From Ruminococcus flavefaciens (GTDB taxonomy: Bacteria; Bacillota; Clostridia; Oscillospirales; Ruminococcaceae), in NCBI GenBank assembly GCA_002310115.1, contig DBYI01000001.1:1-58515 (forward strand): 58,515 nt of DNA. The letters are read 5' to 3'. This document shows positions 43,858 to 52,738 of the stretch, piece by piece. The position numbers and the translations under genes were made by a program. Below the pieces are notes generated by a model, which did not search any database, was not told the DNA's origin, and worked only from the letters and a program-made list of their open reading frames with translations. The stretch's first letter is position 1. Each line of letters opens with the position of its first letter.

Positions 43858-44112
43858 AAATAATTCTATGTATTAAACAAAGGCATCTTGCATTTATTGT
43901 GCAGGATGCCTTTTATGTTGTTTTGCTATTGACAGTAAACATATTTATGATTTAAAATGCAAGTATAATATTTTTATTAACTAAATCCATAATACAGCTT
44001 ATTTTTAGTTAAAACAAAAATATATATAAATCTACTTAGACATTTGATGGTTTAGAGTTGTATAATAAGTGAAAGAAGTAATCAGATCATTTCTTGGACA
44101 AAGGAGTCATAT
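43858..44112 (+). promoter_or_regulatory. Control region of cassette 2 (type B)
   Basis: About 255 bp alignable with 57151-57403. It begins with a terminator-like hairpin (AAAGGCATC, 43879-43887 with 43905-43913) and ends with a GAGTTGTATAATAAGTGAAAG box, then AAGGAG. Two related hexamer-like sites (CTTAGAC and TTTAGAG; CTTCGAG twice in cassette 4) precede the TATAAT and could bind a regulator or the cassette's own sigma factor. Confidence 0.6.
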
Positions 44113-44664
44113 ATGGATAACGGTGCAAGTAGCTACCTCCGTTTTCTGAATGGTGATAATGATTGTTTTGTTAACCTTGTAAAAGAGTATGGTGACGGAT
44201 TGATATTATTTCTGAATTCAATAATAAGGGATATCCACATTGCCGAAGAAGCAGCAAATGATACTCTCATGAAGTTGTATATAAAAAAGCCACAATATAA
44301 GAATGAGTATTCATTCAAGACATGGTTATATACCATAGGTAGAAATGTTGCTCTTAATTATCTTAAAAAGCTTAAACGACATAAATACTCTCCCTTAGAT
44401 GATTTTTCGTATTTTTCAGACAATATTGATCTTGAATCTGAATACATACAAGATGAACAAAACCTTCTTATCCACCAGTGTATCAAAGCTTTAAATAAAG
44501 ACTATGCACAGGTATTGTTTCTCATTTATTTTGAGAACCTTTCACATACCGAAGCGGCACAAGTCATGAACAAATCGCAGCGTCAGATAACACAACTGTT
44601 GTATTGCGCTAAAGAAGCTTTGAAGGAAGAAATGGGAAGGAGGGAGATAGATGGACAGATTTGA
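44113..44664 (+). CDS. ECF-like RNA polymerase sigma factor, cassette 2
   Basis: 183 residues. Region 2 (HIAEEAANDTLMKL ... FKTWLYTIGRN) and region 4 (DYAQVLFLIYFENLSHTEAA ... KSQRQITQLLYCAKEAL). Closest to the cassette 4 sigma. Begins with the shared MDNGASSYLRFL. AAAGGAG lies upstream; its end overlaps the anti-sigma start by 14 bp, which couples their synthesis. Confidence 0.88.
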   Translation: MDNGASSYLRFLNGDNDCFVNLVKEYGDGLILFLNSIIRDIHIAEEAANDTLMKLYIKKPQYKNEYSFKTWLYTIGRNVALNYLKKLKRHKYSPLDDFSYFSDNIDLESEYIQDEQNLLIHQCIKALNKDYAQVLFLIYFENLSHTEAAQVMNKSQRQITQLLYCAKEALKEEMGRREIDGQI

Positions 44665-45691
44665 AAAATGGGCTGAGTATATTATGCAGCACGGAGACAA
44701 AATCTTAGAAAAGAAAAAGCATAGAAATATGCTTCTAAGAAGAGTATCATTCAGTTGCGCAAGTGCGTTTGCGGTTGTAATTGTCGGATTTTTCGTATGG
44801 AAGTCAACTCCCCCTAAAATAGAAATACCGTCCGAAACAATAATATCTGAAACCACTACAATACCTGAGTCAACTTATACAGATATCACTTCTGCTCAAA
44901 CGACTTCTCTTATTACAACAACATCTACCTCAAAATCTGAAAAAGAGCGTTTGATCACTACGGCAAGCATACAAACACAAACAGTCACTACTGTTGCTTC
45001 AGATGCGACTGAAACACCGACAACCGAACATGTAATAAGACAGACAGAAACACAAACTCCTTCTAAGACTCAGCCTGCTACATATACGCAGCCAACTACA
45101 GAGGTTCAAATTACTGAGCCAATTACAACAACTGAATGGGTTCGTCCTATAGCGCCACTGGCTCAATCGATTTCATTTACAGATATAAATTCGATTATAG
45201 ATACAATCAACACAAATGATCTATCCTCTTACTCAGAACAAGAACGTGAAATATATCGTAATATGTTTGATAGAATCAAAAATGACGGTTCTATATATCA
45301 GATAAACAACACAGATGAAGTTTCTTTGATAGAAGACAGAGGCGTTGTATTATTCCCATATGCAGCATATGAAGATGTTGGCATTGGATATTATGTGAGA
45401 TATAAAGAAAAGATCTTTCACATTACTTTTTATTATGCAGATCATAACCTGATTGCTCAAACAAATGATATTGCGGAATACCTGCAAAAACGTATGGGAC
45501 GAAGAAGTGATAAAACAATCAATGTCACAGATATAAATGTGAGTTTGCTCTTTGCTAATGACGGTCAGATTTATGCAGGTGCACTCATTGATAAAGATCA
45601 TTATTATGCAGTGAATACTATCGCATCTGAGGAGGAGATGATTGAATTTTTAGATGCTTTTAGTTACGAACAAAAACCACTATTATCATAA
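44651..45691 (+). CDS. Membrane anti-sigma factor with dockerin-protein-related ectodomain, cassette 2
   Basis: 346 residues. Cytoplasmic part ~32 residues (ILEKKKHRNML), membrane helix (VSFSCASAFAVVIVGFFVW), Thr-rich linker (about 55-170), and an extracellular domain (about 172-343). The ectodomain (MFDRIKNDGSIYQ, LFPYAAYEDVGIGYYV, KRMGRRSDKTINV) is homologous to two domains of the secreted dockerin protein encoded next. GGAAGGAGGG precedes the ATG. Inferred role: it holds the sigma factor until the outer domain senses a ligand or partner. Confidence 0.82.
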   Translation: MDRFEKWAEYIMQHGDKILEKKKHRNMLLRRVSFSCASAFAVVIVGFFVWKSTPPKIEIPSETIISETTTIPESTYTDITSAQTTSLITTTSTSKSEKERLITTASIQTQTVTTVASDATETPTTEHVIRQTETQTPSKTQPATYTQPTTEVQITEPITTTEWVRPIAPLAQSISFTDINSIIDTINTNDLSSYSEQEREIYRNMFDRIKNDGSIYQINNTDEVSLIEDRGVVLFPYAAYEDVGIGYYVRYKEKIFHITFYYADHNLIAQTNDIAEYLQKRMGRRSDKTINVTDINVSLLFANDGQIYAGALIDKDHYYAVNTIASEEEMIEFLDAFSYEQKPLLS

Positions 45692-45711
45692 AGTAAAAAT
45701 GAGGTGATTTT

Positions 45712-47472
45712 ATGAAAAAGAGGATAGTAATTGCTGCTATGACCGCCGTGTTGTGTTGTATTAGTGCATTTTCTGTTTCAAGTATGGCATTAACCAGTGC
45801 AGCAGAAACTGAATCAGACTATTCCTTGCAGACAATTCTTGAAGAGCCTATTTATGGAATAGGTATCAGTGAAGAGCCTAAAAAAACATTTTATATACTT
45901 GGCGAAGAACTTGATTTGACTGGATTGCGGTTAAACGGTAGTTATAGAATGGGTGAGCTTATTTCCACAATTATGAATGAAGACTATCAGGATCTTCTCA
46001 ATAGCAATGTTCCTATCAAAATCGACACTTCTGAATTTGATAATTCTAAAGCAGGTACTTATCATATATATGCTTTATACGGTAATGCAAAAGACTCATT
46101 TACGGTAACTGTATTTAATGATTCAGAAGAACTTTTGAAGGCATCTTACGGTGACAATACAAAGCTAATGGGCGATGTGAACGGTGATGGGACATTCGGT
46201 ATTGCTGATGTTATTATGCTTCAAAAGTGGTTGTTAGGTGTTTCAAATACAAGATTTGTTAATTGGAAGGCTGCTGATTTCTGTGAAGACGATAAGCTCG
46301 ATATATTTGATTTGTGCCTTATGAAAAGGGCTTTAATAAGCAACGAGACAACTCAGAATACTCCTCCAACAACACAGCAAATTGGTCTAAATCGCACCAA
46401 TGAAGTCATTGAGCTTCTGAATGATTATGAACTAAATGACTATGATGAGATCTATCGTGATAGTCTGAGTAAGATGTTTGAGCGTTTCAATGAGGACGGA
46501 TATATCTATACTTTCTCTGGAATTGATGTTGACGGAAATGCTATTACGCTCCGTGACGATCATCCGAATGCTGCAATTTGGCTTATGCCTCATGCAGACT
46601 ATGAAGATACAGGAATTATGTATCATGTAGCCTATAAAGGAAAATACTATCAGGTTTATTACTATTTCAACGATCCAACTTATACTACATCTGATTTGTG
46701 GGGGTATATGGAACAGAGACTGAACATAAAGAGTATCAAAGTCATTGATGAGAAGTTCGGTATCGTAGATAAAAGCACAAACGATCGGTCTGATGTGAGT
46801 GCATACTTTGCACTTGATGATACTCACTATTGCAAGGTCAAAACATATGAGCCGGAAGATGCACTTATGGATTTCTTGCAGGTTCTGAAATATGAGAAGT
46901 TGGATATTGCAGACAATACTTCTACTGCTCCTATCATACCTATGACTGCACAGCCAATCGGCTACAAGGATATGGGAGCAATGATTGAAGCAATCAAAAA
47001 TAGTGATGTATCCGCTTATCCTGACACTGATCGTGAAGATTACCGCAAGATGTTCGACCGTTTCCAGAATGACGGATTTATCTATCAGGCAACAGATAAT
47101 GACCTGATCAAGACTAATACTGAGCGTGGTACATCACTGTTCCCATATGCTAAATATGAGGATATTGGTATTGGCTACTATGTGACATTTAAGGGCAATA
47201 ATTTTCATATCATGTTCTATTCTGCCGATGCAGATGTACTGGCTGAAACTGACGGCATCGCCGCATATCTCAAGAAGCGTATGGGGCGTAGCTCTGATAA
47301 GGAGATAACTGTCAGTGATAAGACTGTTAGCCTATTATTACACGAAAACGGTCAGTGCTATGCGAATGCCTTTGTAGATGAGAATCACTATTTCGATGTG
47401 ATTGGTGCTGTTTCCGAGGAAGAATTGACAGAATTCTTGAATGCCTTTGCATACGAAAAAAATGTATTCTGA
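45712..47472 (+). CDS. Secreted dockerin protein with duplicated sensor-like domain, cassette 2
   Basis: 586 residues. Signal peptide (1-~33); bacterial Ig-like domain (about 40-140, KKTFYILGEELDLTGLRL ... AGTYHIYALYG); dockerin (about 153-211, DVNGDGTFGIADVIMLQKWL and a weaker second loop CEDDKLDIFD); then two copies of a ~165-residue domain (about 225-395 and 415-584). The second copy is the closer match to the ectodomain of the cassette 2 anti-sigma. No catalytic motif is visible. Likely a cellulosome-bound binding protein linked to the sensor; the ligand is unknown. Confidence 0.85.
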   Translation: MKKRIVIAAMTAVLCCISAFSVSSMALTSAAETESDYSLQTILEEPIYGIGISEEPKKTFYILGEELDLTGLRLNGSYRMGELISTIMNEDYQDLLNSNVPIKIDTSEFDNSKAGTYHIYALYGNAKDSFTVTVFNDSEELLKASYGDNTKLMGDVNGDGTFGIADVIMLQKWLLGVSNTRFVNWKAADFCEDDKLDIFDLCLMKRALISNETTQNTPPTTQQIGLNRTNEVIELLNDYELNDYDEIYRDSLSKMFERFNEDGYIYTFSGIDVDGNAITLRDDHPNAAIWLMPHADYEDTGIMYHVAYKGKYYQVYYYFNDPTYTTSDLWGYMEQRLNIKSIKVIDEKFGIVDKSTNDRSDVSAYFALDDTHYCKVKTYEPEDALMDFLQVLKYEKLDIADNTSTAPIIPMTAQPIGYKDMGAMIEAIKNSDVSAYPDTDREDYRKMFDRFQNDGFIYQATDNDLIKTNTERGTSLFPYAKYEDIGIGYYVTFKGNNFHIMFYSADADVLAETDGIAAYLKKRMGRSSDKEITVSDKTVSLLLHENGQCYANAFVDENHYFDVIGAVSEEELTEFLNAFAYEKNVF

Positions 47473-47571
47473 ATCAATCTGCATTTTTCGGATATAGTAT
47501 AATATTCCTTTGGGGACAAATCAGATGATGCTGTACCTGTACAGTAGGTGTCAGCAACAATGATATTCACA

Positions 47572-47608
47572 GCGACCTCTGAGAGCAATTCTGAGAGGCC
47601 GCTATTTT
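47572..47608 (+). terminator. Terminator after cassette 2
   Basis: GCGACCTCT pairs with AGAGGCCGC (one mismatch), then TATTTTT. Confidence 0.7.
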
Positions 47609-47611
47609 TCA

Positions 47612-47680
47612 ATGAACGGTGACGTCATTACTGACAACGATGTTCAGGCTATACAGTGTAAACTGCTTGGTTTGGAGTAA
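47612..47680 (+). pseudogene. Remnant of a dockerin gene
   Basis: 23 codons encode NGDVITDNDVQAIQCKLLG and end at a stop: the second calcium loop and helix of a dockerin. The 5' part is gone. It shows that another dockerin gene once stood here. A terminator (GCAGCCTGTA, 47717-47726 with 47731-47740) follows. Confidence 0.65.
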
Positions 47681-47785
47681 GATTTGAATATTAGCGATTC
47701 AATAACTGATCTTATTGCAGCCTGTAGAAATACAGGCTGCTTTATTATTTCAAGTTATTAAGCGAGATCATTTATAATTCAACAT

Positions 47786-48064
47786 TTAATAAAATTGTAG
47801 CCTGTGTATATTCCGACTCATCAGAGCCATCAGATGTTTGCGACTCATTGCTGCGCTTATTGGAACAATAGGCTGCATAGACTGTTCAGTTTGTGCCAGA
47901 AGACTGGTTCTCAATACCCGTAAGCGTTTGTAGTAGCTATTACTGCTTAAACCTTTCATACGACACCATTCTTTGACTGCCATTCCGCTGCTTTGACACT
48001 CTGCTATCTCTTCTGCTCACTCTCTGTATCTCAGTTCTTTCTTCACTTCTCCAATTGTTGCCAT
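47786..48064 (-). pseudogene. IS66-type TnpA remnant
   Basis: From ATG 48064 (AGGAGGGACT upstream) the minus strand reads MATIGEVKKELRYRE, then an in-frame TGA, then CQSSGMAVKEWCRMKGLSSN and SYYKRLR. This matches the short TnpA of IS66-type elements, inactivated by the stop. No TnpB or transposase gene is nearby, and inverted ends were not found. Confidence 0.7.
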
Positions 48065-48184
48065 TCTTTTAGTCCCTCCTAGTTTGATTCCTTTTGGAAC
48101 TATTATATTTCATTCAGATACTTTTTTGTAGGGCTTGGTTTGGTTGGCGCTTACGTTCGAAAGTCGGATTTTACGACTTTTAAA

Positions 48185-48423
48185 TTTCTGACGAAGTAAC
48201 AATGCAACAAAAATGGCGCCCTGATTTGATTTAGGGCGCCTGCATCGAATATGATCTATTCTGATTCATGAATTTATTTGTTAGTTTTACAAAACAAGGT
48301 GTGTCTATTTTAGCCCCCCCGTGCAAAAAAGTGGAATTACCGACTATTTAGAAGAAGGTATATCTCAGTTCTGTTTCGGGACTGAGAAAGTTAAGATTAG
48401 CCCCTGCAAGAACAAATCGTTCT
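48185..48423. repeat. Hairpin-family repeats before the two-component genes
   Basis: GGCGCCCT 48215-48222/48233-48240; CTCAGTTC 48364-48371/48379-48386 (loop TGTTTCG); AGAAC 48409-48413/48419-48423 (loop AAATC). The first shares flanks with the copies at 35081 and 55273, including the ATGATCTATT tail. Confidence 0.7.
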
Positions 48424-48570
48424 GTTAGATATTTTGAAGATTATCTTGAACTGATCCTTATATCATACTATTTTTTCTAAAAATACAATCATAGGCAAAA
48501 AGTGATATAAAATTGACACAATTACATGATATAATAAAATCAAATAAAAAAGAACAGGAGTGTCTCGATA

Positions 48571-49253
48571 ATGAAGATATTGTTGATAGAAGACGATTTG
48601 CACATATGTAAAATCATTCATAAGTTTTTCAATGATCAAGGAGCAGAAGTAATGACTATTAATAATGGCAATAATGCTTTGAAAAAGATTGAAGAAGAAA
48701 TTAATAGATATTCACTGGTTTTACTAGATATTATGCTTCCTGGTACAGACGGTTTTACAATTTGCCGTGCTATACGTCAAAATAGTAAGATACCTATAAT
48801 ATTCATAACAGCCAAAGGACGTGAGGATGATATACTACATGGCTACACTCTCGGCTGTGATGATTATACGTGAAGCCGTTCTTGCTTTCGGTGCTTTATG
48901 CTAAATGCTCTGCGCTTGTAAAGCGTACCCAAAATCAGAATGATACCATTCTTACATGTGGAACGATTAAACTTGATACTAAAAAACTAACTTGTTATGT
49001 GAAGGAACAGGAAATTGAATTAACTCAAAAAAGCTTTGCAATTCTATATTATATGATGGAACATAAAGACTGTGTAATTGATCGCGATACATTGCTGAAT
49101 AAGGGCTGGGGAGATGATTATTTTGGTGTAGATCGTGTTGTGGATAATCAAATAAAACGGTTACGAAAAGCATTGGGAAGTGCAGGTAGTCAGATCCATA
49201 CGGTATTTGGCAGAGGATATAAGCTTACAGATAATGAAAAGAGGATATTATGA
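48571..49253 (+). pseudogene. OmpR-type response regulator with a frameshift
   Basis: The receiver domain (codons 1-~100: LLIEDDLH, LLDIMLPGTDGF, FITAKG, GCDDYT) ends at a TGA at 48871. The next frame continues directly with KPFLLSVLYAK and a winged-helix DNA-binding domain (WGDDYFGVDRVVDNQIKRLRK). One lost base (expected ACG-GTG-AAG) explains the break. Either the regulator is dead, the shift is programmed, or it is a sequencing error. The last codons overlap the kinase ATG (ATGA). Confidence 0.8.
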
Positions 49254-50947
49254 AAAGAGAGATGAATTTCAGTACTCAGGAAAAAACAACTTTTTTTAGA
49301 TTATTATTAAAATCCAGCTGTGTAGCTATAATTATCACATTAATATTTGCTAATATCTTTAAAGTGGTTCTTAGGAATAAGATAACAAATGACATTAAAG
49401 AATATATAACTGATAGAACAAGAATGATTACTGCTAATATTTCAGAATGTGATGCAGAGGGCAAGACAATCGGAAATATTTCTGGAAATATGAGTATGAA
49501 CACAGAATACTCTGTGGGATTATATGGGCTGATTCCAGCCTTTATATATCAACATTATAGTAGGACTTTAAATATAAATTCTAATTCTGGGAATTCAAAT
49601 AATTATGCCATTTCTGCGATAGTAGATAAGTATGGTAGAACCGTAGCAACAAGCCGGGCAAAATTTATAGCCTATTTCTCCTATGACGCGGATAATAATT
49701 ATAATGGAGAATATACCTGCGATCAACAACAGATAAACCTCCCTGAAGTGAATTATTTATATGATGAATACTACAAATTCCTTAAAGATAAACAGCCTGA
49801 CGTTCTCACTTCTGTATCATTGAACATCAATAGCGCTTACATAGATAATGCAACACACAGCTTTATTCCTCACGAAGCAGACATTAACCTTGTTCATGCT
49901 GACCAGTTAGAAACAAAACATATTTTAATCAATTTGGACAATGAGAATTATGACCTTATTTCTTTTCAGCAGAAGGATGGAGATGTTTATCCTAAAGAAA
50001 TGGTGGCTGTGCTACATGGAGCTTCATGGAAATGTTTTGATTCCAATCAAGAAAAAGTAAGTGAATATGTAAAAAGCGAAACATTTTCTAATGAATGGTT
50101 CGGATTTAACGAATATCATTGTTTTATGCAAACGCCTGTTTATCTTGGCAGTGAACAATGCACATTAAATTTGTACTACAATTTTGTTCTTAAAGGAACA
50201 ATTATGGAAGACTATTATTGGCTAGTAGTAGCTATATTTGGAGTCATTTCCCTAATATTTGCAATGATGTGGGCATGGCAGAAAAATGTGCGCAACAAGT
50301 CACGCTATGCTTTTGAGAACTATCAGCGTGATCTAACTGATCATCTTGCTCATGATATTAAAACCCCCCTTATGGCAATTAGCGGTTACTCAGAAACTGT
50401 AATGAACGTGAAACTAACTGAAGAAGAAAAAAAAGAGTTTTTAAGTTCTATTCTAGATAATGTATCTTTTATAGATTCACTTACCAGCAGAATAATATAT
50501 CTTAATCACATTGACAGAAAAATAGTCTCAAAGGAAATAGTCCAATTGAATGATATGGTCTCAGACATACTCAGTAAATATGTTCTTCTACTTCAAGAAA
50601 AAAATATAGTATATAGTATAAGTGGCAGTGCCAGAATTCATTCAGAAAGGGCAGCTATGGAAACAATAATAGAAAATCTGGTCGCCAATGCAGTGAAATA
50701 TACGCCTAATAATGGTATGATTAAAATTGAAATTGGCAAAAAAAATATGATAGTCACCAACCCAGTAATAGAAGAAATTGATACTTCAGAGCTGAAGCGT
50801 CCATTTGTACGTGGTGATTTAGCAAGAAGCAATATCGAAGGAAATGGGCTGGGGCTTGCAATAGCTGAACGAGTTGCCATTGCAAATGGATTCACACTTT
50901 CAATTTCCTGTACAGATAAATCGTTCAAAACGAATTTAAAATTCTAA
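49250..50947 (+). CDS. Membrane sensor histidine kinase
   Basis: 565 residues. Membrane segment 1 (about 19-40), an extracellular sensor region of ~280 residues, membrane segment 2 (about 322-343), then HisKA with DHLAHDIKTPLMAISGYSE (His368) and a HATPase domain with NAVKYTPNN (N box) and NGLGLAI (G box). Start by 4-bp overlap with the regulator and AGAGGA upstream. The kinase reads as intact although its regulator is frameshifted. Confidence 0.9.
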   Translation: MKREMNFSTQEKTTFFRLLLKSSCVAIIITLIFANIFKVVLRNKITNDIKEYITDRTRMITANISECDAEGKTIGNISGNMSMNTEYSVGLYGLIPAFIYQHYSRTLNINSNSGNSNNYAISAIVDKYGRTVATSRAKFIAYFSYDADNNYNGEYTCDQQQINLPEVNYLYDEYYKFLKDKQPDVLTSVSLNINSAYIDNATHSFIPHEADINLVHADQLETKHILINLDNENYDLISFQQKDGDVYPKEMVAVLHGASWKCFDSNQEKVSEYVKSETFSNEWFGFNEYHCFMQTPVYLGSEQCTLNLYYNFVLKGTIMEDYYWLVVAIFGVISLIFAMMWAWQKNVRNKSRYAFENYQRDLTDHLAHDIKTPLMAISGYSETVMNVKLTEEEKKEFLSSILDNVSFIDSLTSRIIYLNHIDRKIVSKEIVQLNDMVSDILSKYVLLLQEKNIVYSISGSARIHSERAAMETIIENLVANAVKYTPNNGMIKIEIGKKNMIVTNPVIEEIDTSELKRPFVRGDLARSNIEGNGLGLAIAERVAIANGFTLSISCTDKSFKTNLKF

Positions 50948-51004
50948 TGCCATATATTCTTTTATTTAAAAAAAGAACGCCTTGATATGACGTCCTAAGT
51001 TTAG

Positions 51005-51087
51005 TGCAGTCCCGTTTTGGGACTGCATCTGATTTTTTAGATTTGAGAAAAATTGTATAAAGGTGTTGCCATTTTAGCAACACCTTT
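51005..51087 (+). repeat. Hairpin pair after the kinase gene
   Basis: TGCAGTCCC 51005-51013/51019-51027 (loop GTTTT) and AAAGGTGTTGC 51059-51069/51077-51087 (loop CATTTTA). Each is followed by a T-run, so they may also terminate the kinase operon. The whole unit with its spacer recurs at 57039-57121 with changed loops. Confidence 0.75.
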
Positions 51088-51259
51088 TTTTATCGTATTT
51101 ATTTATCCTGAGTTATAGGCTGAAGCTATATCACACAAAAATGTACAGACCAGCACGGCTCGCATACACATATTGATGTAAGCCGTTCAATTAAATTGTT
51201 TCCTTTTGCAATAAAGAATATAAATTACAACACATTCAAAATAACTATCATAATAGCCC

Positions 51260-51392
51260 TTGCAAGGAACATAGTTTCATGCTATAATAGTTAAAAATAA
51301 ATTATTTTTGAAATTGCTTTGAGTTTTTTCAAATTAATGGTACTAATAAGTGAAAGGGATAAATCAATATCTCTGAGAGGAGGGAGCTCCCC
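51260..51392 (+). promoter_or_regulatory. Control region of cassette 3 (type A)
   Basis: TTGCAA (51260-51265), 17-bp spacer, TATAAT (51283-51288), same 110-bp distance to the ATG as cassette 1. From 51279 it is nearly identical to 37620-37733, with a less perfect inverted repeat. Ribosome site GAGGAGGG. Confidence 0.65.
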
Positions 51393-51944
51393 ATGGATAA
51401 CGGTGCAAGTAGCTACCGCCGTTTCCTTGAAGGCGATGATGAAGCCTTGCTTGAGATCATCAGTGAATACCGCACAGGTCTGATACTTTATCTGAACAGC
51501 TTCGTGCAGAATATCCACACGGCAGAAGAGCTTACAGAAGACACATTTGCAGAGCTTGCAATAAAATGTCCGAAGTTTTCGGGAAAGAGCTCCTTCAAGA
51601 CGTGGCTTTATGCCATAGGCCGCAATATTACCGCGAAACATCTGCGAAAGCACGCAAGCTTCAGCATCGTTCCGCTGGAATCGCAGGAATACCTTTCCGA
51701 CGAGGAAAATATCGAAAGCAATTACATAAAAAGCGAACAAAAGAGAGCAGTTCATAAGGCTTTGCACAGCCTGAAAGCAGAATACCGACAGGTATTGTAT
51801 CTTTCCTTTTTTGAAGGATTCAGCAATGGGGAGACTGCCCTGATAATGAAAAAATCGAAAAGGCAGATAGAGACCTTGCTGTACAACGCTAAAAAGGCGC
51901 TGAGATCTGAACTGGAAAGGAGCGGCTTTGAATATGAAGAATGA
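51393..51944 (+). CDS. ECF-like RNA polymerase sigma factor, cassette 3
   Basis: 183 residues, very similar to the cassette 1 sigma (both end SGFEYEE). Region 2: HTAEELTEDTFAEL and FKTWLYAIGRN; region 4: EYRQVLYLSFFEGFSNGETA and KSKRQIETLLYNAKK. It overlaps the anti-sigma gene. High similarity of cassettes 1 and 3 in control region, sigma and anti-sigma points to a fairly recent duplication. Confidence 0.88.
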   Translation: MDNGASSYRRFLEGDDEALLEIISEYRTGLILYLNSFVQNIHTAEELTEDTFAELAIKCPKFSGKSSFKTWLYAIGRNITAKHLRKHASFSIVPLESQEYLSDEENIESNYIKSEQKRAVHKALHSLKAEYRQVLYLSFFEGFSNGETALIMKKSKRQIETLLYNAKKALRSELERSGFEYEE

Positions 51945-52719
51945 TTATGAGATGTATCAAAGTGTTCTTTCCAAACGAAACGAACATCGTGAAAAAAAAG
52001 AAAGACAAAAACGTATTATCATACGGGCTGTTCCTGTTTTTGCCTGTTTTGTTCTAACTTCAGGGCTTGGATTAGGCTATTGGAATTACTCGAAAAACAT
52101 TCCGAATATCCCGTCATATCCTGATATAGGCGAAGAAGTTACAACAAGCTCCGAGGTGACAACATCATTATCAACACACATCAATTCAGCAGCAACAGTT
52201 TCAGGCACAAAAACAGTTAGAACTACTACAGCGCATACGACTGAAAAAGCCACAACTTCCGCTGTTGAAACGAGCACAAGTACTGAAAGTACCGAAACAA
52301 CCGTGGCGGATATGATCGAAACCACTGCTGCTCCCGTGACAGAACCGCCCACTCAGCAGACTTCTGTTATTGAAACAACAGTGACCGTTACAATGACAAC
52401 TCAAAGCAGTGCCAATACAACTATAACTACACATGATGATGCACATATTACAACTTCTGTGACAACTACTTCAGGCGGTAATAACATGGGTGAGGGTTAT
52501 CCAAAAGTTATCATAAATGGTGTTACTTACTATTGCGGAGCAGTAGATGACGGTTTTGATGAATTTACCGCTGACGAATTTCTTGGTTATGGTACGGATT
52601 TTGAAGGGATTTACCATGATAATCCGACTATAAGATACTATACAGTTATTGAAAACGAGAATATTGTTATTGCAGTGACGAAAATAGGCGCTCAGATTCC
52701 ATTTTATAAATTACAATAA
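51934..52719 (+). CDS. Membrane anti-sigma factor, cassette 3
   Basis: 261 residues from ATG 51934 (TTG 51928 also possible). Short basic cytoplasmic part, membrane helix (IIIRAVPVFACFVLTSGLGL), Thr/Ser-rich linker of ~125 residues that varies from cassette 1, and the same C-terminal ~70-residue domain (VIINGVTYYCG). The tail (52491-52719) is almost base-for-base identical to cassette 1, far more so than the linker. Confidence 0.78.
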   Translation: MKNDYEMYQSVLSKRNEHREKKERQKRIIIRAVPVFACFVLTSGLGLGYWNYSKNIPNIPSYPDIGEEVTTSSEVTTSLSTHINSAATVSGTKTVRTTTAHTTEKATTSAVETSTSTESTETTVADMIETTAAPVTEPPTQQTSVIETTVTVTMTTQSSANTTITTHDDAHITTSVTTTSGGNNMGEGYPKVIINGVTYYCGAVDDGFDEFTADEFLGYGTDFEGIYHDNPTIRYYTVIENENIVIAVTKIGAQIPFYKLQ

Positions 52720-52738
52720 AAAGAAAAGGAGTGATCTT

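Noticed and set aside
43815..43860. Possible insertion-sequence end near the CTGTCAAGTAGACAG stretch
   Set aside because: No partner end, transposase or target duplication could be found; kept only as a remark.
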